Assembly (NCBI RefSeq): GCF_033807715.1
Contig: NC_084599.1
Span: forward strand, 12,339,125-12,403,124
DNA from: Cololabis saira
Lineage: Eukaryota > Chordata > Actinopteri > Beloniformes > Belonidae
DNA: 64,000 nt
Reading direction: 5' to 3'
Positions 29,377 through 42,849 of the stretch are shown one piece after another. Position 1 is the first letter of the stretch. The number at the start of each line of letters is the position of its first letter. Under the pieces are notes generated by a model. It was not told where the DNA came from and ran no database searches. It saw nothing but the letters and a program-made list of their open reading frames with translations. Made by a program: the position numbers and the translations under genes.

Positions 29377-29493
29377 ATGATGGCAGCCAGGTTTCTCCGC
29401 CGTGCCGTGCCCGCGCTGAGGCAGACTCGCTCCTACGCCGAGGCGGCGTCCGGCGGGGCGCAGATGTCCTTCACTTTCGCCTCTCCGACGCAG
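29377..29493 (+). CDS. atp5f1d: atp5f1d exon 1, mitochondrial presequence
   Basis: 39 codons from ATGATG to ACGCAG, then a GTACCC donor in phase 0. It encodes the presequence and the MSFTFASPTQ start of the beta domain. The CpG-rich coding start is continuous with the promoter. Confidence 0.95.
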
Positions 29494-32400
29494 GTACCCG
29501 CTCACGCTAGTGCCGAGGCTTTCCAGGCCCGGGATCGGTTTTGACGTTTTTACTAAAAAAATACTCTCCCTGATACCTCTGTGCAAATCTGAATGAATGC
29601 ATGGTTGTGTGGTGGTTATTGTACATGCAGTAACATTAATACACTAGTTTCGTTTCGATCATTGAACGTGTGACAACACTAGCCTTGCTAGTTAGCCTAG
29701 CTGCCCTAAATGTTAATCACTGTCATATTAAGCGTTTTCCCACTTGAGTTCCTACATTTGTGTCACCTTTTTGCACAATACGTGTTAGTGTGTGAGGTCA
29801 GCATGCATGTAAGTGCATGTGATAGTCAGAACTAAGCAGTGAGGTGAACATTGTAATGAACCTGTAACCTTGAAGGTCTTGCAGGCGTTTTTATTACATT
29901 CATTTAACTCTGAAGTTCGTTTCTTCTCTTCACCTTCTGCTGCACAGTGGATGCACTTGACCCATTAACATTATGTCATGCCAGCTCGCAAACCAATCAG
30001 TTTGAGGACACGGATATTCATTAAAACAATCTGTAGATCCAGGTCTGTTAGTTGAGGGTGTTCAGCCCTGGTCCTGGAGAGCTGCAGTCCTGCAGGTTTC
30101 TCATGTCTCCTTGCATCAACACACCTGATTCTGACCAAAGGTCATCATCAGTTTCTCTTCCAGGTCTGGACAAGTCTGTTAATGACACAGTTCTTTGTAT
30201 CAGGGGGGGCTGAAGCAGAGAAACAATCTAAACCAGTGGTTCCCAACCTTTTTTCCTTGTTTCCCCCCTACTTGTGTCTAAGACCAGCCGGGCCCCCTGA
30301 CCCGTACCTACTGGCACCAAAAGAGTAAAGTGATTCGTTACAAATCTTTAATTGAAAAAATGAACATTAATTATGTTTTTGTGATACATTTCTCTTTGGT
30401 TTACCCTGTATACATATGACTTTGTCTTTCTCACCTTCATTTTGTGTCACCAATGTATAAAATACGCACAGAAAATAATTGCAAGGACATAAAATAATTT
30501 CTGAAAAATGTCTCTTTTAATATGAGAGCAAACATTAACATTCTTCCTTTAACAACCTGTCGGAGTAGTAGTATGATTAAATGTTGAATAATGATATAAT
30601 AATAAGTTATTAAGTTTTTATCCTGCTAAATAACTTTAGAAGTATATTTTGGTCATATTAAAATACTACGTGGGTTTATACAGACTTGGATTACAGTATT
30701 CCATTAGGTGTGTTATTATTTTTTATTTATTTAACATGCGCAAATATAATTTTTACAACTGCATATCCTCAAAGCAGACAAAGTTTCGCGCCCCCCCCAG
30801 GGGGGGCCCGGACCCCAGGTTGGGAGACACTGCTCTAAAACATGCAGGACTGCGGCTCTCTAGGACCAGGGTCGTCTACCGTTGTGTTAGTTGGACCTGT
30901 CCGACTCCTGAAGCTCCTCTTAAAATGTACTCAGGCCTTTTTTTTCATTGGCCAATTTGTAATTTTAGTATACTACTACTTTTCGTCTATATATACAGCC
31001 TCGACAAACAGTTGTTAGTATATATGATTTTAAATTTGTAGTTGACATCCCCACAGCTCAGTACAATACAATAGTCAGAATAGTGAAGATTTTATAACCC
31101 TATTGTAAGATATGAAATTATCAGGTTTTCAACTAACTGAACCATTAACTCTTTTTCAGCTGTAATGTCATATCAGTTCATCAACACTGATATTTAACTA
31201 CAAAAATATAGAACATTTTCTGCATTTTAAGAATTTTCTAAATATTAAACTGTATTTGTACATCATTTTTCTGAACATTTTTTGAAAGTGGTTCATATAT
31301 GTCAGCGTTTTTGAAGGCGATTCAATTCAGGCCTTAAAGGGTCCCAGTTTTTGGAGTTGGGCTTTTGGGAACTTAATTTTCTATTGATTTAAAATAAAGG
31401 TCATTGTCATTCAGTCATAGGAGGACTAGTCACCCATCCCAGGCTGCCTCCTGGAGTGGGACTGTGAAAAGTGTTTATTTTCTGTGATTTGACACAGACT
31501 CCTCATTAACATGAGATTTATCCTATTGTTTGTCAGAATTTTACTATTTGTGCTTTAACATAACAGTTGACTGCAGTTACTGCCACCAGACTGTAGTGTT
31601 TATTTTATAACTAAAGATGTGTTATCACTCAGTGGTTGCATCATATCAGCTCAAATAAAGGTGACTCCATTAAGCTGGTGCTGTTTGGTTTTGGGAATAC
31701 CCACAGTTCAACACAGCATCAGTGTGTGTGTCCTTACCGAGAGCTTACACATTGCAAGTCAGTCGGCGTTGATGGTGATCGGTGGCTTGCTCTGCCGTGC
31801 CATCACTGCATCAATTTCAACTCCTGTCATTCGGCCTCTGTGCTTAGACACGGGACACCGGTGTGTAAGAAGGCACGCGGGATCTACCTGGATTATCTGA
31901 AATAAGCTACGCACTGCCCCATCTTCTCCCGACTCTCAGAAGTCTTGCCTGCAGTGTTCTTGGTTGGAACAACCTCAGTCCACTTCAGGACGGGGTCCCC
32001 CACCTCAACAGAGTTCTGTGTGGCAGCCGCACAGATACTCAGTAGCTGCTATCACACACACACTGCTATTTCTAATATCACATTTAAAAAAAGTGATTAA
32101 TCATACATTTGACATTTTAAGTTGCTCAAAGAAGTTAAACATTTTGGCAATTATGTCAAAGCTGAAGTTGGAGGTTTGAATTGGTGTCACCACAGTTAGA
32201 AAGAAAGAGGTCTAAGAATTACAGTAATGGACCAGAAATATAAATGAAATGGGTTTTTTTTTTTAATCTGAATGTATCTTATGGTTTTGCAACTGTCTGT
32301 CAATTATTTTTTATGTCTGTTACAGTTTTTTGCATAAAATTGTTGCATGTTGTCTCCCTCCACACTTCTCAGGTGTTTTTCAAAGAGGCCAGTGTGAAAC

Positions 32401-35053
32401 AGGTGGATGTGCCCACACTTACCGGTGCGTTTGGTATCCTTCCTGCCCACGTGCCCACCCTGCAGGTGCTCAGACCCGGCATTGTCACAGTCCTCAACGA
32501 CGACGGCTCCGCTGCCAAATACTTCGGTAAGACTTAAATGAGCTAAATTAAGAAAATAACTTCCCACTCTGCTGAAAAATGATTCAGTATCATGTCGGTA
32601 GATTTATACAGCCGTGTTTGTTGTTCATCATCTCCGAGCCCCCCCGGTATGATTTGATGAAGTTTGAAGATGTATTTAAAACTTACTGTAAACGTTGGAG
32701 CATCTTTTAGTATTTCTGTCTAGGCCGCTCAAAGATGTTAAGCACATCCTTTCACAGTGTATTTGTTTATTGTGATGGTCATCATGTATAGTTCCACCCT
32801 GTGTTTATGTGTAGTGAGCAGTGGGTCGATAACAGTCAACGCTGATTCTTCAGTACAACTGCTCGCTGAGGAGGCTGTTCCTCTGGACCAGCTGGACGCT
32901 GCAGTGAGTATAATGCACATCTCCTTCCATTCACAGCCCAAACTGTAACTCTGCAATAACGTTGCCTACAAACACCAAATCTATGGAGAGAGATGGAAAA
33001 ACATGGTCAGCTGTTTGGGAAATCGACTCAGAGACCTTTTTATCTTAACCGCAGCTTTGCAAATTGATCTGACATTGATATTGATATTGCATTGCAAGTT
33101 TTGGCAGCAATGTGATAAACTGTCTAGTAATATATTTATTTTTTATTTTTTTTCCCCCATCCACCAGAAACAGGCTTCTTGGTTTATTGATCAGTTCAGA
33201 TCAGCTGCCACCTGAGAGATTTTAAAAAGATGTTGATTTACACTTCAGTCCAAAAACTGGGAATGTACTGGGCAGTGATCTTAAGGTGTTTTGTGAAGTT
33301 TTGTGAATGAGTTGGGCTGAAAGGTGAGCCGTTCCAATTCTCTAAGGTCACACGGTCTCTGGCAGTTTTCTTTATGAACCTTTCGTATTGGCTGCCTGAA
33401 CTTTGGTTCAGTGGGCCAGAATCCCCACTACATTATTAAGCTGCTACCATCGAGCAGATGATCTGATTATGGTATTGACTGGATGCTGAGCAGTTCCAAC
33501 GGAAGCACTGAAAACTCCCACAAAAGATGAGTTTGTCTGCACATTTAAAGATTTAGAAACAGGATAATATCATTATTTCCTAATTGATGCTTCATCATAG
33601 TTTGCGTGTGAACTTTTTTAGACCAAATTTGCCACAGGTGACTCCCATCGACTTCTAGATATAATTGCAGCAAACAATATTCCCTCAACTGAAGTTTACT
33701 TTAATACACTAAACAGTTGTGGATACTTCACACATTAGCAAAAATGAAATATGCACAACTAAGTTTGATTGGAAAACTGAATGACTGTGCCACGTTTTCC
33801 TCAGCTGGTGGGTGTTCCCGAGCAAATTTACTGTCTGGATGACTTTGAATGTTGAGTTTCACTTGCAAAATCATTATTTTTTCCCTGTGTGTGCTGACTA
33901 AAGTTTAGAGCTTCAGCGTTTATGTCAAATATTTAAAAAATAGCTTCAGGAGCCGGAAGCTGCCCTTTTAAAGTACACGAAAAGTAAATTTAGTCATAAA
34001 TTGAATAGGGAATCTTACTATAGGGAAACCAACATCCTGGATTCATGCATATTTGTTTTGCATCTTTTCTGGGATCTTTTTTTCAAACCTGATCTTTTCC
34101 TCACATTTTGGCCATTTGAAATTATTTCAGCATTCTTGAAATATCTACTTATGCCATTGAACCGAGATGATTTTCATTATCTCGGTTGATTTTCACGTCC
34201 CAGCTGATGATTATCCATCTGATCGGCCCCGCAGCCGAACCTTGACGTAAAGTCCGAGTGTAAATGTCGGCCTTATTAATGCCTGCTCTTATGCAGTCAC
34301 TGCAGAGTTGTCTGACCCTTGGCAGTGCCACTGACTGTCAAATTAACTTCATAGCAGTAAATGAGTTATTTCTTTCTCCTGGATGTCTTCCACTCTGTTG
34401 TAACAATGCACATGGGCCCTCACTGTTAATAAGGAGGGAAAGGTCAGTCACTGTTGAGTTATAGCAGATGTGCCAAATCCCTACTGAGAGACCTTTAACT
34501 TCCAGCTATGTTTGGCATTTCTCGTTTCTAATCGCGACTGTGACAAATGGAGCTTTCAGAGCAAAGCGGCAGCAGGGATTTTCTCTGCTCGTCTTTCCAC
34601 TCACTTTTCACTCGTTCTTACTCAGCCCGGTTATATAAACTTTTTGCGTACTGGTTACCCTCAAAGGTATTTTTGGAAGTTTTGTAGACTGTTTTTTTTT
34701 CCCTTCAAAAATATATCTTCCAGATAACAGGACAATCTACTGGTTTAAGATGTATTTTTGTGACTTGGTGACGGATCCCAAGTGTGTGTTCAAGGTTGCA
34801 TTTCACATCCCAGAGAAGCTATTAAGACTGCGTTGTAAATGCTTCACATTTTAGCATAGAACGAAGTGGCTATTTATATTTCCTGCACCATATTTGTTTT
34901 TACAGTTATCATTTTTCTGTCCTATCTTAGGCAGCCAAGGCCAACCTGGAGAAGGCCCAGTCCGAAATGGCCAGGGCATCTGACGAGGCGGCGAGGGCAG
35001 AAGTCCAGATCTGCATAGAGGCCAACGAGGCCATCGTCAAGGCCCTCGAGTAG
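29377..35053 (+). CDS. atp5f1d: atp5f1d: mitochondrial ATP synthase F1 subunit delta
   Basis: The product is the delta subunit of the central stalk of mitochondrial ATP synthase, which couples rotor movement to the F1 head with gamma and epsilon. Four exons, 29377-29493, 32373-32526, 32815-32903 and 34931-35053, join in phase into 160 residues; the human protein has 168. Residues 1-20 (MMAARFLRRAVPALRQTRSY) form an Arg-rich mitochondrial presequence, with the mature start probably near AEAAS. MSFTFASPTQVFFKEASVKQ and the PTLTGAFGILPAHVPTLQVL block form the N-terminal beta-sandwich (about 30-120). AAKANLEKAQSEMARASDEA and on to IEANEAIVKALE form the C-terminal helical hairpin. Two adjacent ATGs start the frame; the first is chosen. 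A recent copy of exon 3 lies upstream. Confidence 0.97.
30066..30871. mobile_element. MITE with 35-bp inverted ends, split by another element
   Basis: The left end CCCTGGTCCTGGAGAGCTGC (30066 on) is mirrored by AGGACCAGGG ending at 30871, with about 35 bp of imperfect pairing. A second element occupies about 30233-30834. It lies in atp5f1d intron 1. Confidence 0.75.
30233..30834. mobile_element. hAT-like element nested in a MITE
   Basis: The ends are CAGTGGTTCCCAACC and the imperfect complement GGTTGGGAGACACTG. TCTAAA sits on both sides (six of eight bases match in the presumed 8-bp duplication). It is non-coding and AT-rich, with C- and G-rich borders. Confidence 0.65.
30872..32372 (+). other. 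atp5f1d: atp5f1d intron 1, 3' part
   Basis: AT-rich sequence without a recognised gene. Frames of about 90 residues near 31620-31905 do not resemble a known protein and lack splice context. Confidence 0.5.
32373..32526 (+). CDS. atp5f1d: atp5f1d exon 2
   Basis: 154 bases encode residues 40-90 plus the first base of codon 91: VFFKEASVKQVDVPTLTGAF onward to AAKYF. The acceptor is cttctcag and the donor gtaaga. Confidence 0.96.
32815..32903 (+). CDS. atp5f1d: atp5f1d exon 3 (functional copy)
   Basis: 89 bases encode residues 91-120 (VSSGSITVNADSSVQLLAEE and on to LDAA). The acceptor is tgtgtag and the donor gtgagt. An identical 89-base copy lies at 27355-27443. Confidence 0.96.
33260..34930 (+). 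other. atp5f1d: atp5f1d intron 3, nothing recognised
   Basis: Unique-looking intron sequence beyond the end of the duplicated block. No transposon with clear ends was identified. Confidence 0.5.
34931..35053 (+). CDS. atp5f1d: atp5f1d exon 4 and stop
   Basis: 40 codons plus TAG encode the C-terminal helices. The acceptor is tatcttag. Its base composition is higher in G+C than the surrounding intron. No second copy was seen upstream. Confidence 0.96.
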   Translation, partial: AAKANLEKAQSEMARASDEAARAEVQICIEANEAIVKALE

Positions 35054-35300
35054 ACAGCTGCCACATCCTGTTAGTAATATTTAATAATATTGAAAACTAA
35101 ATGTTGACAGGGAATTGGTGCCCCTTCAAATGATTAAAACTGGTTATTATTCTTGTCCCTTTTAGACATTCGTTGCTTCGATGGATACAGTTGTCCCTCT
35201 GTGATTCCAGCTCGGTCCCGTCAGTGTCCAGGGGACTCATTCTTTCTTTGTACAGTGGATGAAACTAGAAATAAATTTATTTGGAATTTCCAGCTGGTTG
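35054..35300 (+). other. atp5f1d: atp5f1d 3' untranslated region and polyadenylation signal
   Basis: AATAAA at 35270-35275 is the clear polyadenylation signal. Between the stop and it, 'cctgttagta' near 35070 and 'cccttttag' ending about 35165 could bound a small untranslated-region intron of about 95 bp. That intron is not certain. Confidence 0.7.
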
Positions 35301-38138
35301 AGTTTGTGCTGCTTTCTTTAACTCTTATCCTCTCTTACAGGTGATGGCATTTGATTTTTGCAAACATGAAGCAGATTGACTTCTGGGTTTGTCTGTTTTT
35401 TATGAGTAATAATTAGTCATTAGAATTCAAAACATGATTAAAATGCGCTTCATGGCCAAAAAACCTCTCAGTTTTGGATTATCCCACGTTTGCCATAATT
35501 AACTTCAATGCAGTCTCTCAAAATGTGTTTTCATCTAGTTGCTTTATTTTTTCCAAGCTTCTTTTTTTATTGATAATCGTAGAGAATAAATGCTGCTTTA
35601 AGTCTCCAGAACATCTCAATATTTCGAACATTTTATATCAGAGTAAAGACCTAGACCTACACAAGATTGAGAACCATTCTTTCACATTTTGAGCCAAATG
35701 ATTCCTGAGAGATGTATTTTTGATGGAAAACCTGATAACTTGGTATATATCCAGTTAGTCACCTGAATTTTATTAAAAAAAAAATCAGAACAACTGAACC
35801 AATCCAAGATTATCAAGCTGAGGCATCTTTGTTGCCCTGACGCTGCATCGTTCTGGTACAAGATAAATCTGGAACACGACCTTCTTCTACTGATCCCAGA
35901 GTCCAATATCACACCTCGTTTTTTTTTCTTCTAATAATCGTAATCTGATTGATATACTAAAAGTATAACATTTGATTTTATAGTAATTAACTAGTATTTG
36001 CTTTTTTCAGATGTTTTTTTTCTCCAACCAATTTTCTTCCTGGGAGACAACGGTTCGCCATTATTCTTCCGTGTTTGCATAGGATGATTTTTAAACCCAA
36101 TGTTAGTCAACTGAAAAATCCTCTTAGTAGTTACATTGCCTGAAACCAATCATTTAAGCATGAAACTAATCATTTCTTATAGAAAAAGACAATTTTAATG
36201 CTGTGAAATGTGTCTCCACATGAGGGCAGCAGACTGCAATATTGTGCACCACTGAAACTTAAGTCAACCTATGTTTATGCTTCTCAGAAAACAGTTTCAT
36301 GGAAGGAACTGGGAATAAATTTGTCATACAACTACTTCTTAATACCTCTCTGCGTGGAAGATTTGATCCACCTCCTTTTGACATGTGGCATCATGTATCT
36401 GCTTGCGCTTGGCACTTCCTAGTGTAGATGCACCTTGTGTGGGTTAGAATTACATGGAATCCTCCTCCACTTGATTTGAATAAGTCATCAAGGCTCATTT
36501 CCTGTCAGGGCCCTCAGTCTTTCTTGTGACAAAGGCCGGTAAAGCAACGTAGTGGCCATCCTACTGAAAAGCTTGGCTCATTGCTCTTGTTTCAGAAACA
36601 CAGGTTTCAGCTGCGGCTTAGTCCGAGACGTCGTGAGACGATCGTCACTCACGGGCTGACCACAAGCTGTCACAGCTCCAGTCACTAACTCTTTGTCTTT
36701 ATCCTGAGAGTTAGGATTCCCAGTGGCCTTCAGCAAGTGTGAGTGTGCTGGATGTACCTAAAAATGCTCACTGACTGCTGATGTGCAGTCATTTGTTGTG
36801 CATGTTTTTGAAATAAGTTTTTTAATGTCATTGGTGCTTCTCTTTAAAAAAAAAAAAAAAAAAAAGAAGTGCAGAATATAACGTTCTGCATTTTTAAAAT
36901 CCGGTCATTCATTAATAATCATTTAAAAAAAAATGATAATGTCTAAAAAAATCAAGTTGTCAGCAGCTTTTCTCACATCCTGCTCTCTGTTCTCCTTTCT
37001 TATCTTTCATCAAAACTGTCGTGTCCCAACAGAATAAACACTCCAAAACAACACTCATGCTCACTCATCACTTTTCCTTCAAGCCTGGAGGTGTGTGACT
37101 AGCGCTTCAGACGAACGGGCTGTAACAGTTCTGCCACCACTTCCTTAATCCAGAGTTATGACGGGGGCTGTTGAAACCAGGCTTCGCCTTTTACCTGCTC
37201 TTCCATTTTTCACAGCACTCTCATCAAAAAAAGCAGAGCAGAAAGTGAGCGTGCGGTTTCCCTCTGCACACCCTGCTGTCTCGGCATCTGCACACTCATG
37301 ACAAAAACTTTACTGGATGTCGGTGGAATGTAAGAGTATGTGAATGAGGAAGCAGTTCTTTTCCTGTTTCTAACGTGTCTAGTTTGAAGAGGTCACGGAT
37401 GCTGTTTTTCTGTTCTGCGAAGAGGAAAGATTTGAGTTTAAGTCCCAATGCCTGCTCCCTCCACGGCCACACATCCTAATGAGGTAAATGCCTCAGAAAT
37501 GAGTTAAGTGCTGCACACTGATACAGAAGCAGCAAAGCGCTGCACACTGATAAAGGAGGATAAGTATCCTGTGAGAGCCCTCACTGAAGAGCCATTTGGT
37601 GTTGTTTCAGGGCTGATGAGGCATGTGATAAGTCACTGTCTATCTCTCCTGGATGGGCATGTACTGTAATTAAAAGATCGTACGGTCTGCACCCAGGAGA
37701 GAAAAGCATGATACACACAATGACAATCCATTGTGTCATGAACTGGTACTCCAACACAAAGCAACCCTCAGCTTTCAGAGAGCTTGTTGTTGTACATTTA
37801 CTGAATCAACCATATGAGGCATAGAAGAGACGAGTCCATGTGAGTCATTGAGTCATTGGGTTTAGGATGATGTAAGCGCTAAAACAAACAGTAGTGAAGC
37901 AGAATGGGATTTCAATTCAGCCATATCAGTCTAAGATGTCCCTGAAGAAAACATTTGATTTAGTTTGTTGTTATTAATTATTGTTTCCTTCTAACATTCT
38001 GTGGATTAATTTCTATGTTAAGGATTCTGTTGGGCTTTTTCATACATTTACTTATGTTTGGTGTCTTGCTCGATCATTCTTTAATCTTCTGATGTCCATG
38101 TCCATGTGTGATCCGGTATCCTTACACGATATATGGTT
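35300..38138. other. Intergenic stretch, nothing recognised
   Basis: No gene or bounded element was seen. An A run lies at 36845-36864. Confidence 0.5.
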
Positions 38139-38146
38139 GTCCCAAG

Positions 38147-38840
38147 CAGAGGTGTCAAGTAACGAAGTACAAATACTTCGTTACCTTACTTAAGTAGAAA
38201 TTTTGGTTATCTATACTTCACTGGAGTAATTATTTTTCAGAAAACTTTTTACTTTTACTCCTTACATTTTCACGCAATTATCTGTACTTTTTACTCCTTA
38301 CATTTTAAAAACAGCCTCGTTACTCTATTTCATTTCAGCCTTTAAAAAAAAACTATCCAGTTAAATTGCTCCATCCGGATAGAGTGAATTTGGTTGTGGT
38401 TGTTTCAGATGTTCTTGTCCAGTTTTGTTCTTACATCCGTTCCCTCAGATTCCTGCAACTAAACTTGGATGTACATTCCAATAAAGGTTAGGATAAATGA
38501 TAACATGCCTCTGAAGTTTGACTTTCTGCACCATTACAATACTTATAGGCAACTAGTCATCATATCTCCTGCTCTCTGAAACACATGTTAATGCTCAATA
38601 GTACACATATATGCTTCTTTAATATATTTGCATTATACTAAGATGCATTCATTTTCATGGCTTTTTCCCCCCCTTACATTACTTTTACTTTTATACTTTA
38701 AGTAGTTTTGAAACCAGTACTTTTATACTTTTACTTGAGTAAAAAACTTGTTGATACTTCAACTTCTACAGGAGTATTTTTAAACTCTAGTATCTATACT
38801 TCTACCTGAGTAATGAATGTGAATACTTTTGACACCTCTG
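38147..38840. mobile_element. hAT non-autonomous element, copy 1
   Basis: The ends are CAGAGGTGTCAAGTAACG and TTTTGACACCTCTG, and an exact 8-bp duplication GTCCCAAG flanks it at 38139-38146 and 38841-38848. The length is 694 bp. It is non-coding and nearly identical to the element at 46848-47557. Confidence 0.92.
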
Positions 38841-38849
38841 GTCCCAAGA

Positions 38850-41800
38850 GACGACCGGCTGGAGAGTCCTTGATTAGTTTAGAATATTCTTTGTTAGTAT
38901 TAGTAACTGGGCATCTCTAGAGCTAAAAGTGAGTAAATAGTGCTCCAAATGAGATCCACTAATGTTTTAAAGTGAATAAAAGTCCTTTATGCTGCTTTAA
39001 AAGTTCATCCTCAATACAGCTGCAAGCACAGCTGACTAGCGCCTTCATAAACGGCGACCAAAGTTATAAATTATTACCTCTAATGAGTAGTTGTCTGAAG
39101 CCTAACAACTCAATATATAGACGTATAATTTTAACAGCAGACATGTGAGCTGAGGATCTCACATCTGGCTTTGATAAACATTTTTATTCCTCCAATAAAA
39201 TGACATTCTTCTGTGTAAAGTAAATAAAATGGTAATTCAAGGATTTTACCCTATAAGATTTGGCAGCCGATGCTAAACTTGTGACCAAATGTGTCGGTGC
39301 AGTTGTGAAGTGGGCAATTAAATGAGCAGTTCACCCAGTGGAAAGAATGGAGGCATGAGATTTTCTTTATATGCTGGCAGCGGGTCCAGTGTGACACACG
39401 CTGGCTCCGGGGCAGCGCAATACTTTCCTGCATGCCTTCAGAGCATTTCCATCCCAGCTCGGCTGGGGCGTGGAGGGGACTTTAACTTCATCAGAAGTGA
39501 AATGCAGATGAGACCTTCTGAGTGGACACTTAAAGCGAAACCCTCTTCATGTGTTTTATATCAGTGCTCTTGTGAGCCTCCTGAAATCACTGGACACACT
39601 TCACTCGTGTCCCTATTGACATTTCAGTTTTGGTGTTAACGGTAATTCATGCAGCTGGCAGCCGTGAAAACCGTTAATCTATTAGTCGCATTTGTGACAA
39701 ATAAGACTCTGCGACAGGTGAATAATATGAGAGTAATGCATAACACGGGGTGGTGACGGATGACATGCTAATATGACACGGTGTGACTCACTGGAAAAGC
39801 TTCACATACCTTTCCATTAAATAGAAGACACGCGGCCGTGTCTGCTTCCTTCCTTACAGTAGGTCATGTGATGTTCGGACGTAATGATGCATCAAGAATA
39901 AACATGCACTCTAATGTGTTTGTCTGACTTGTTTTGAGTCTCTGCTCTGTAGACATCACTGTGTTCTTGGCATCTTGAACAATATTTGAGTTGAAATTTG
40001 AACAAACTGCAGCCGATATATATTCTTTTGGCAGGTGGCAAGCTACAGGATATTAAGTGTGTCTGATGTGTGAAGGCAAATAAGAGACCTGAGAAGGAGC
40101 TAAGAGGAAATTAAAGGTCTGGAAAAACTGAAACGCTCCTAACGATGGGCCAACTATGACTTTGAGGGTGGCAATTTTCCACACACCATAGTGCACCAAA
40201 ATTACACATGTGAACCAGCGTGCATAATCATCTGCCTCGGAAATGTAATATCTTGTGGATGTCACATGGTTTGTGCTATGTAAGCACATTCTGCTTCGGC
40301 CTCCTTGTGTGTGAAAACTGCAACCTTCCACCTGTAAGACACGGTCAAGCATGGCTAAGTGCGTATCAAGGGGGAGAAATTGAGGTTTTGAGCAGTGAGA
40401 GAGAAAGAGAGGCATCCAGGGAGTGGAGCTGATTGAAGTGCTGACCTTTTGGTGGGGCTGTGTAAAGAGGGGGCCTGCAGACTCTCAGTCAGCTGTCAGA
40501 TACTGCATCCAGCCTGGTAGTGGGAGTAGGGCCCTGACACCAGCCTCCTACCACCGTGCCCTGTTTGTGTCATCCATCTCTCCATACTTACAGCCTCCCA
40601 TTCCACATTAACACCCACCCACCCAACCTGCCGAGCACGCACACACCGGGCCCGAGCGCCGCCCGCAAACACTCAGCCAGACGCAAACATCCACACAAAC
40701 ACAAACAGATTTCAAACCTGCTCCGGCTAGGTAACATTTCTACAAATAGCAGTGTGGGCATTTGGGAGAAAAATTGCAAAAGCCGCAAACACCCTGCTGT
40801 AGAGGTGAGATAATCGGCTTTGTGGTAACAGCAAATGGCCCCCTGAGTGGCAAGGCAGGTAATCGTTGCACTGAGTGGTTCTGTGTGAGAGAGAAAGAGT
40901 GCTTTTTTCCGTTCTTACGCGAGTGCCTATGCATATTCGCTCAAAAAATGAGCAGCCGGGCTCAAATGCGGGCAGTTATAAAAGCACTACAGATGAATGG
41001 GACGGTTACTGCTGCACAAAAGATACTGTTTAACAATTGAATAAGAACTAAAACTGATAATACAATGTTCAGCCATGAAACGTGAAGCTGCTGCAGCGTC
41101 TGAGCAGCACAACCTTCCCGAGACAGAAAGAATGTGTGCCACTTTCCTAAATACTCAGGTAAGGTGCATTTTATGAGAGGTAAAAAAAAAAAAAAAAAGA
41201 AGCTCCAAACTGTCTTAAATTGAGCTTGGAGCAATTGCACATTCTCAATCTGTTTCTAGTTTTGTGCTGCTTTGATGATCTTAACTGAATAACTCATTAC
41301 TGAAGCAAAGCATCCACCCTTTTTTTGTCAACTCAAGGCTCTAATTAGCAGATATGAGTGGTTTCGCACACATTTTTATAGCAGCATGCATAAATGATAA
41401 CTAAAGGATACAACAGCTGTCAAAAGGGAAAATGCAAATGGGATAAAATCTTCTGTTGAGGAAAGATCAAATAGAAAACGAAGAAAAGGGCGTAGGCTTT
41501 TGCATCTGTGCAAGTGTGTTAAGCTTTTCTCGCTCGTGAACGCGGTCACATGTTCACACATTTACTAGGCAACAGGAGATTCTCTGTGTGAAACATGTTC
41601 TCGCGCCTGGATGCACTCCTGAGTGGTGCCTGTGATGCTGCAGATGTGTCTGCTTTATCGACAAGAGGGAGGAAAGTGGTTTACAGAAAGGCTGGGGAAA
41701 TTACCAAGCAGCAAACATTCATGTTTTATTCACAAATCAATCTGACATTTTTGTGGCCAGTATCTGCACCGTGACCACTGTCTTGTTCATGACTGAAGCG

Positions 41801-42007
41801 AGGAGGAGGTTGACTTTGGTCCGCACATAAATGTAAGACATAATTCTTTAACTGCGGCTCGTGACGGTGAGCTTTGTGGCTGTAGGACATTCCAGATAGA
41901 GGTGCTAGAAGGGAGTGCATCAGCAGGGTGGGACCCATCCTGTGTGTACAGTATGTACAGTGCAAATTAAGCAGGCGTCAGGACTCGTGTGGGGACGCAA
42001 AAGTAGG
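38850..42007. other. Intergenic stretch, nothing recognised
   Basis: No exon or bounded repeat was identified. A run of 16 or so A residues lies near 41182. Confidence 0.5.
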
Positions 42008-42015
42008 TTCTAGAG

Positions 42016-42837
42016 CAGAGGTATTCAACTATATTCGGCCGGGGGCCACATCTGCAAAAGGACTGTATGGAGAGGGCCGCACAATTTGAAAATTTGGGGG
42101 TTTTCAAAAGGTATTTTGCACTCAAAGACGAAGACTTATGTATATATAATACATTTGTATTATACATTTGAATATATCTAGTTTACATATGAATTATGTA
42201 TTAATTGTCTCCAGATATAGTCATTGTGAATGTTAAATATAATATTCAAATAAAGAAATATTATTTTAAATGCAAGTTCATTTTGAAACCATGCATTGTG
42301 CAAACTTAATGCAATTGATATTGACCTACTTTTAATAAAACACGCCATAATGACAAAGCACCACTTTCCACCAAGATTTCCTTATTTGAATATTATATTA
42401 AGCATTGGGCACAAGCATTTCAGTAAATAGTAGCCAGTTTGATGTTATAAATAAGCAACTAAAATATTAACCATAAGCTCCTTTATTAATGACACATCTG
42501 TGCATTATATCAGCAAAACAAAACAATCACATGAAATTATAGGAGGTTTAGAAGTTCATCTGAAATGCAAAGTCCTCACTTCTTCAAATGAAAAAAATGT
42601 CAGGCCAATCCTTGAAGCCTAATGATGTCAACAAGTCCTCTGTACAACGGAGGTTAATAATAATGTGACAAACATTAACACTGTGCAACACTGGCAAAAA
42701 ATCTTGAATAAAATTAAAAAAAAAAAAAAAAAAAAAAAAATCAACAAACAACCCCTTTTTTGAAATATGACCAGGGGCCACATAAAAGCTCCTAGCGGGC
42801 CGCATGTGGCCCGCGGGCCGCCAATTGAATATCCCTG
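42016..42837. mobile_element. hAT non-autonomous element of second family, copy 1
   Basis: The ends are CAGAGGTATTCAACT and the imperfect complement (ATTGAATATCCCTG). TTCTAGAG flanks it exactly at 42008-42015 and 42838-42845. The terminal sections are GC-rich ('gcgggccgcatgtggcccgc') and the interior AT-rich. It is 822 bp and non-coding. Confidence 0.9.
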
Positions 42838-42849
42838 TTCTAGAGGCAG

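Noticed and set aside
31619..31905. Overlapping frames of about 90 codons in atp5f1d intron 1
   Set aside because: No domain, no splice context and two frames equally long; probably repeat-derived.
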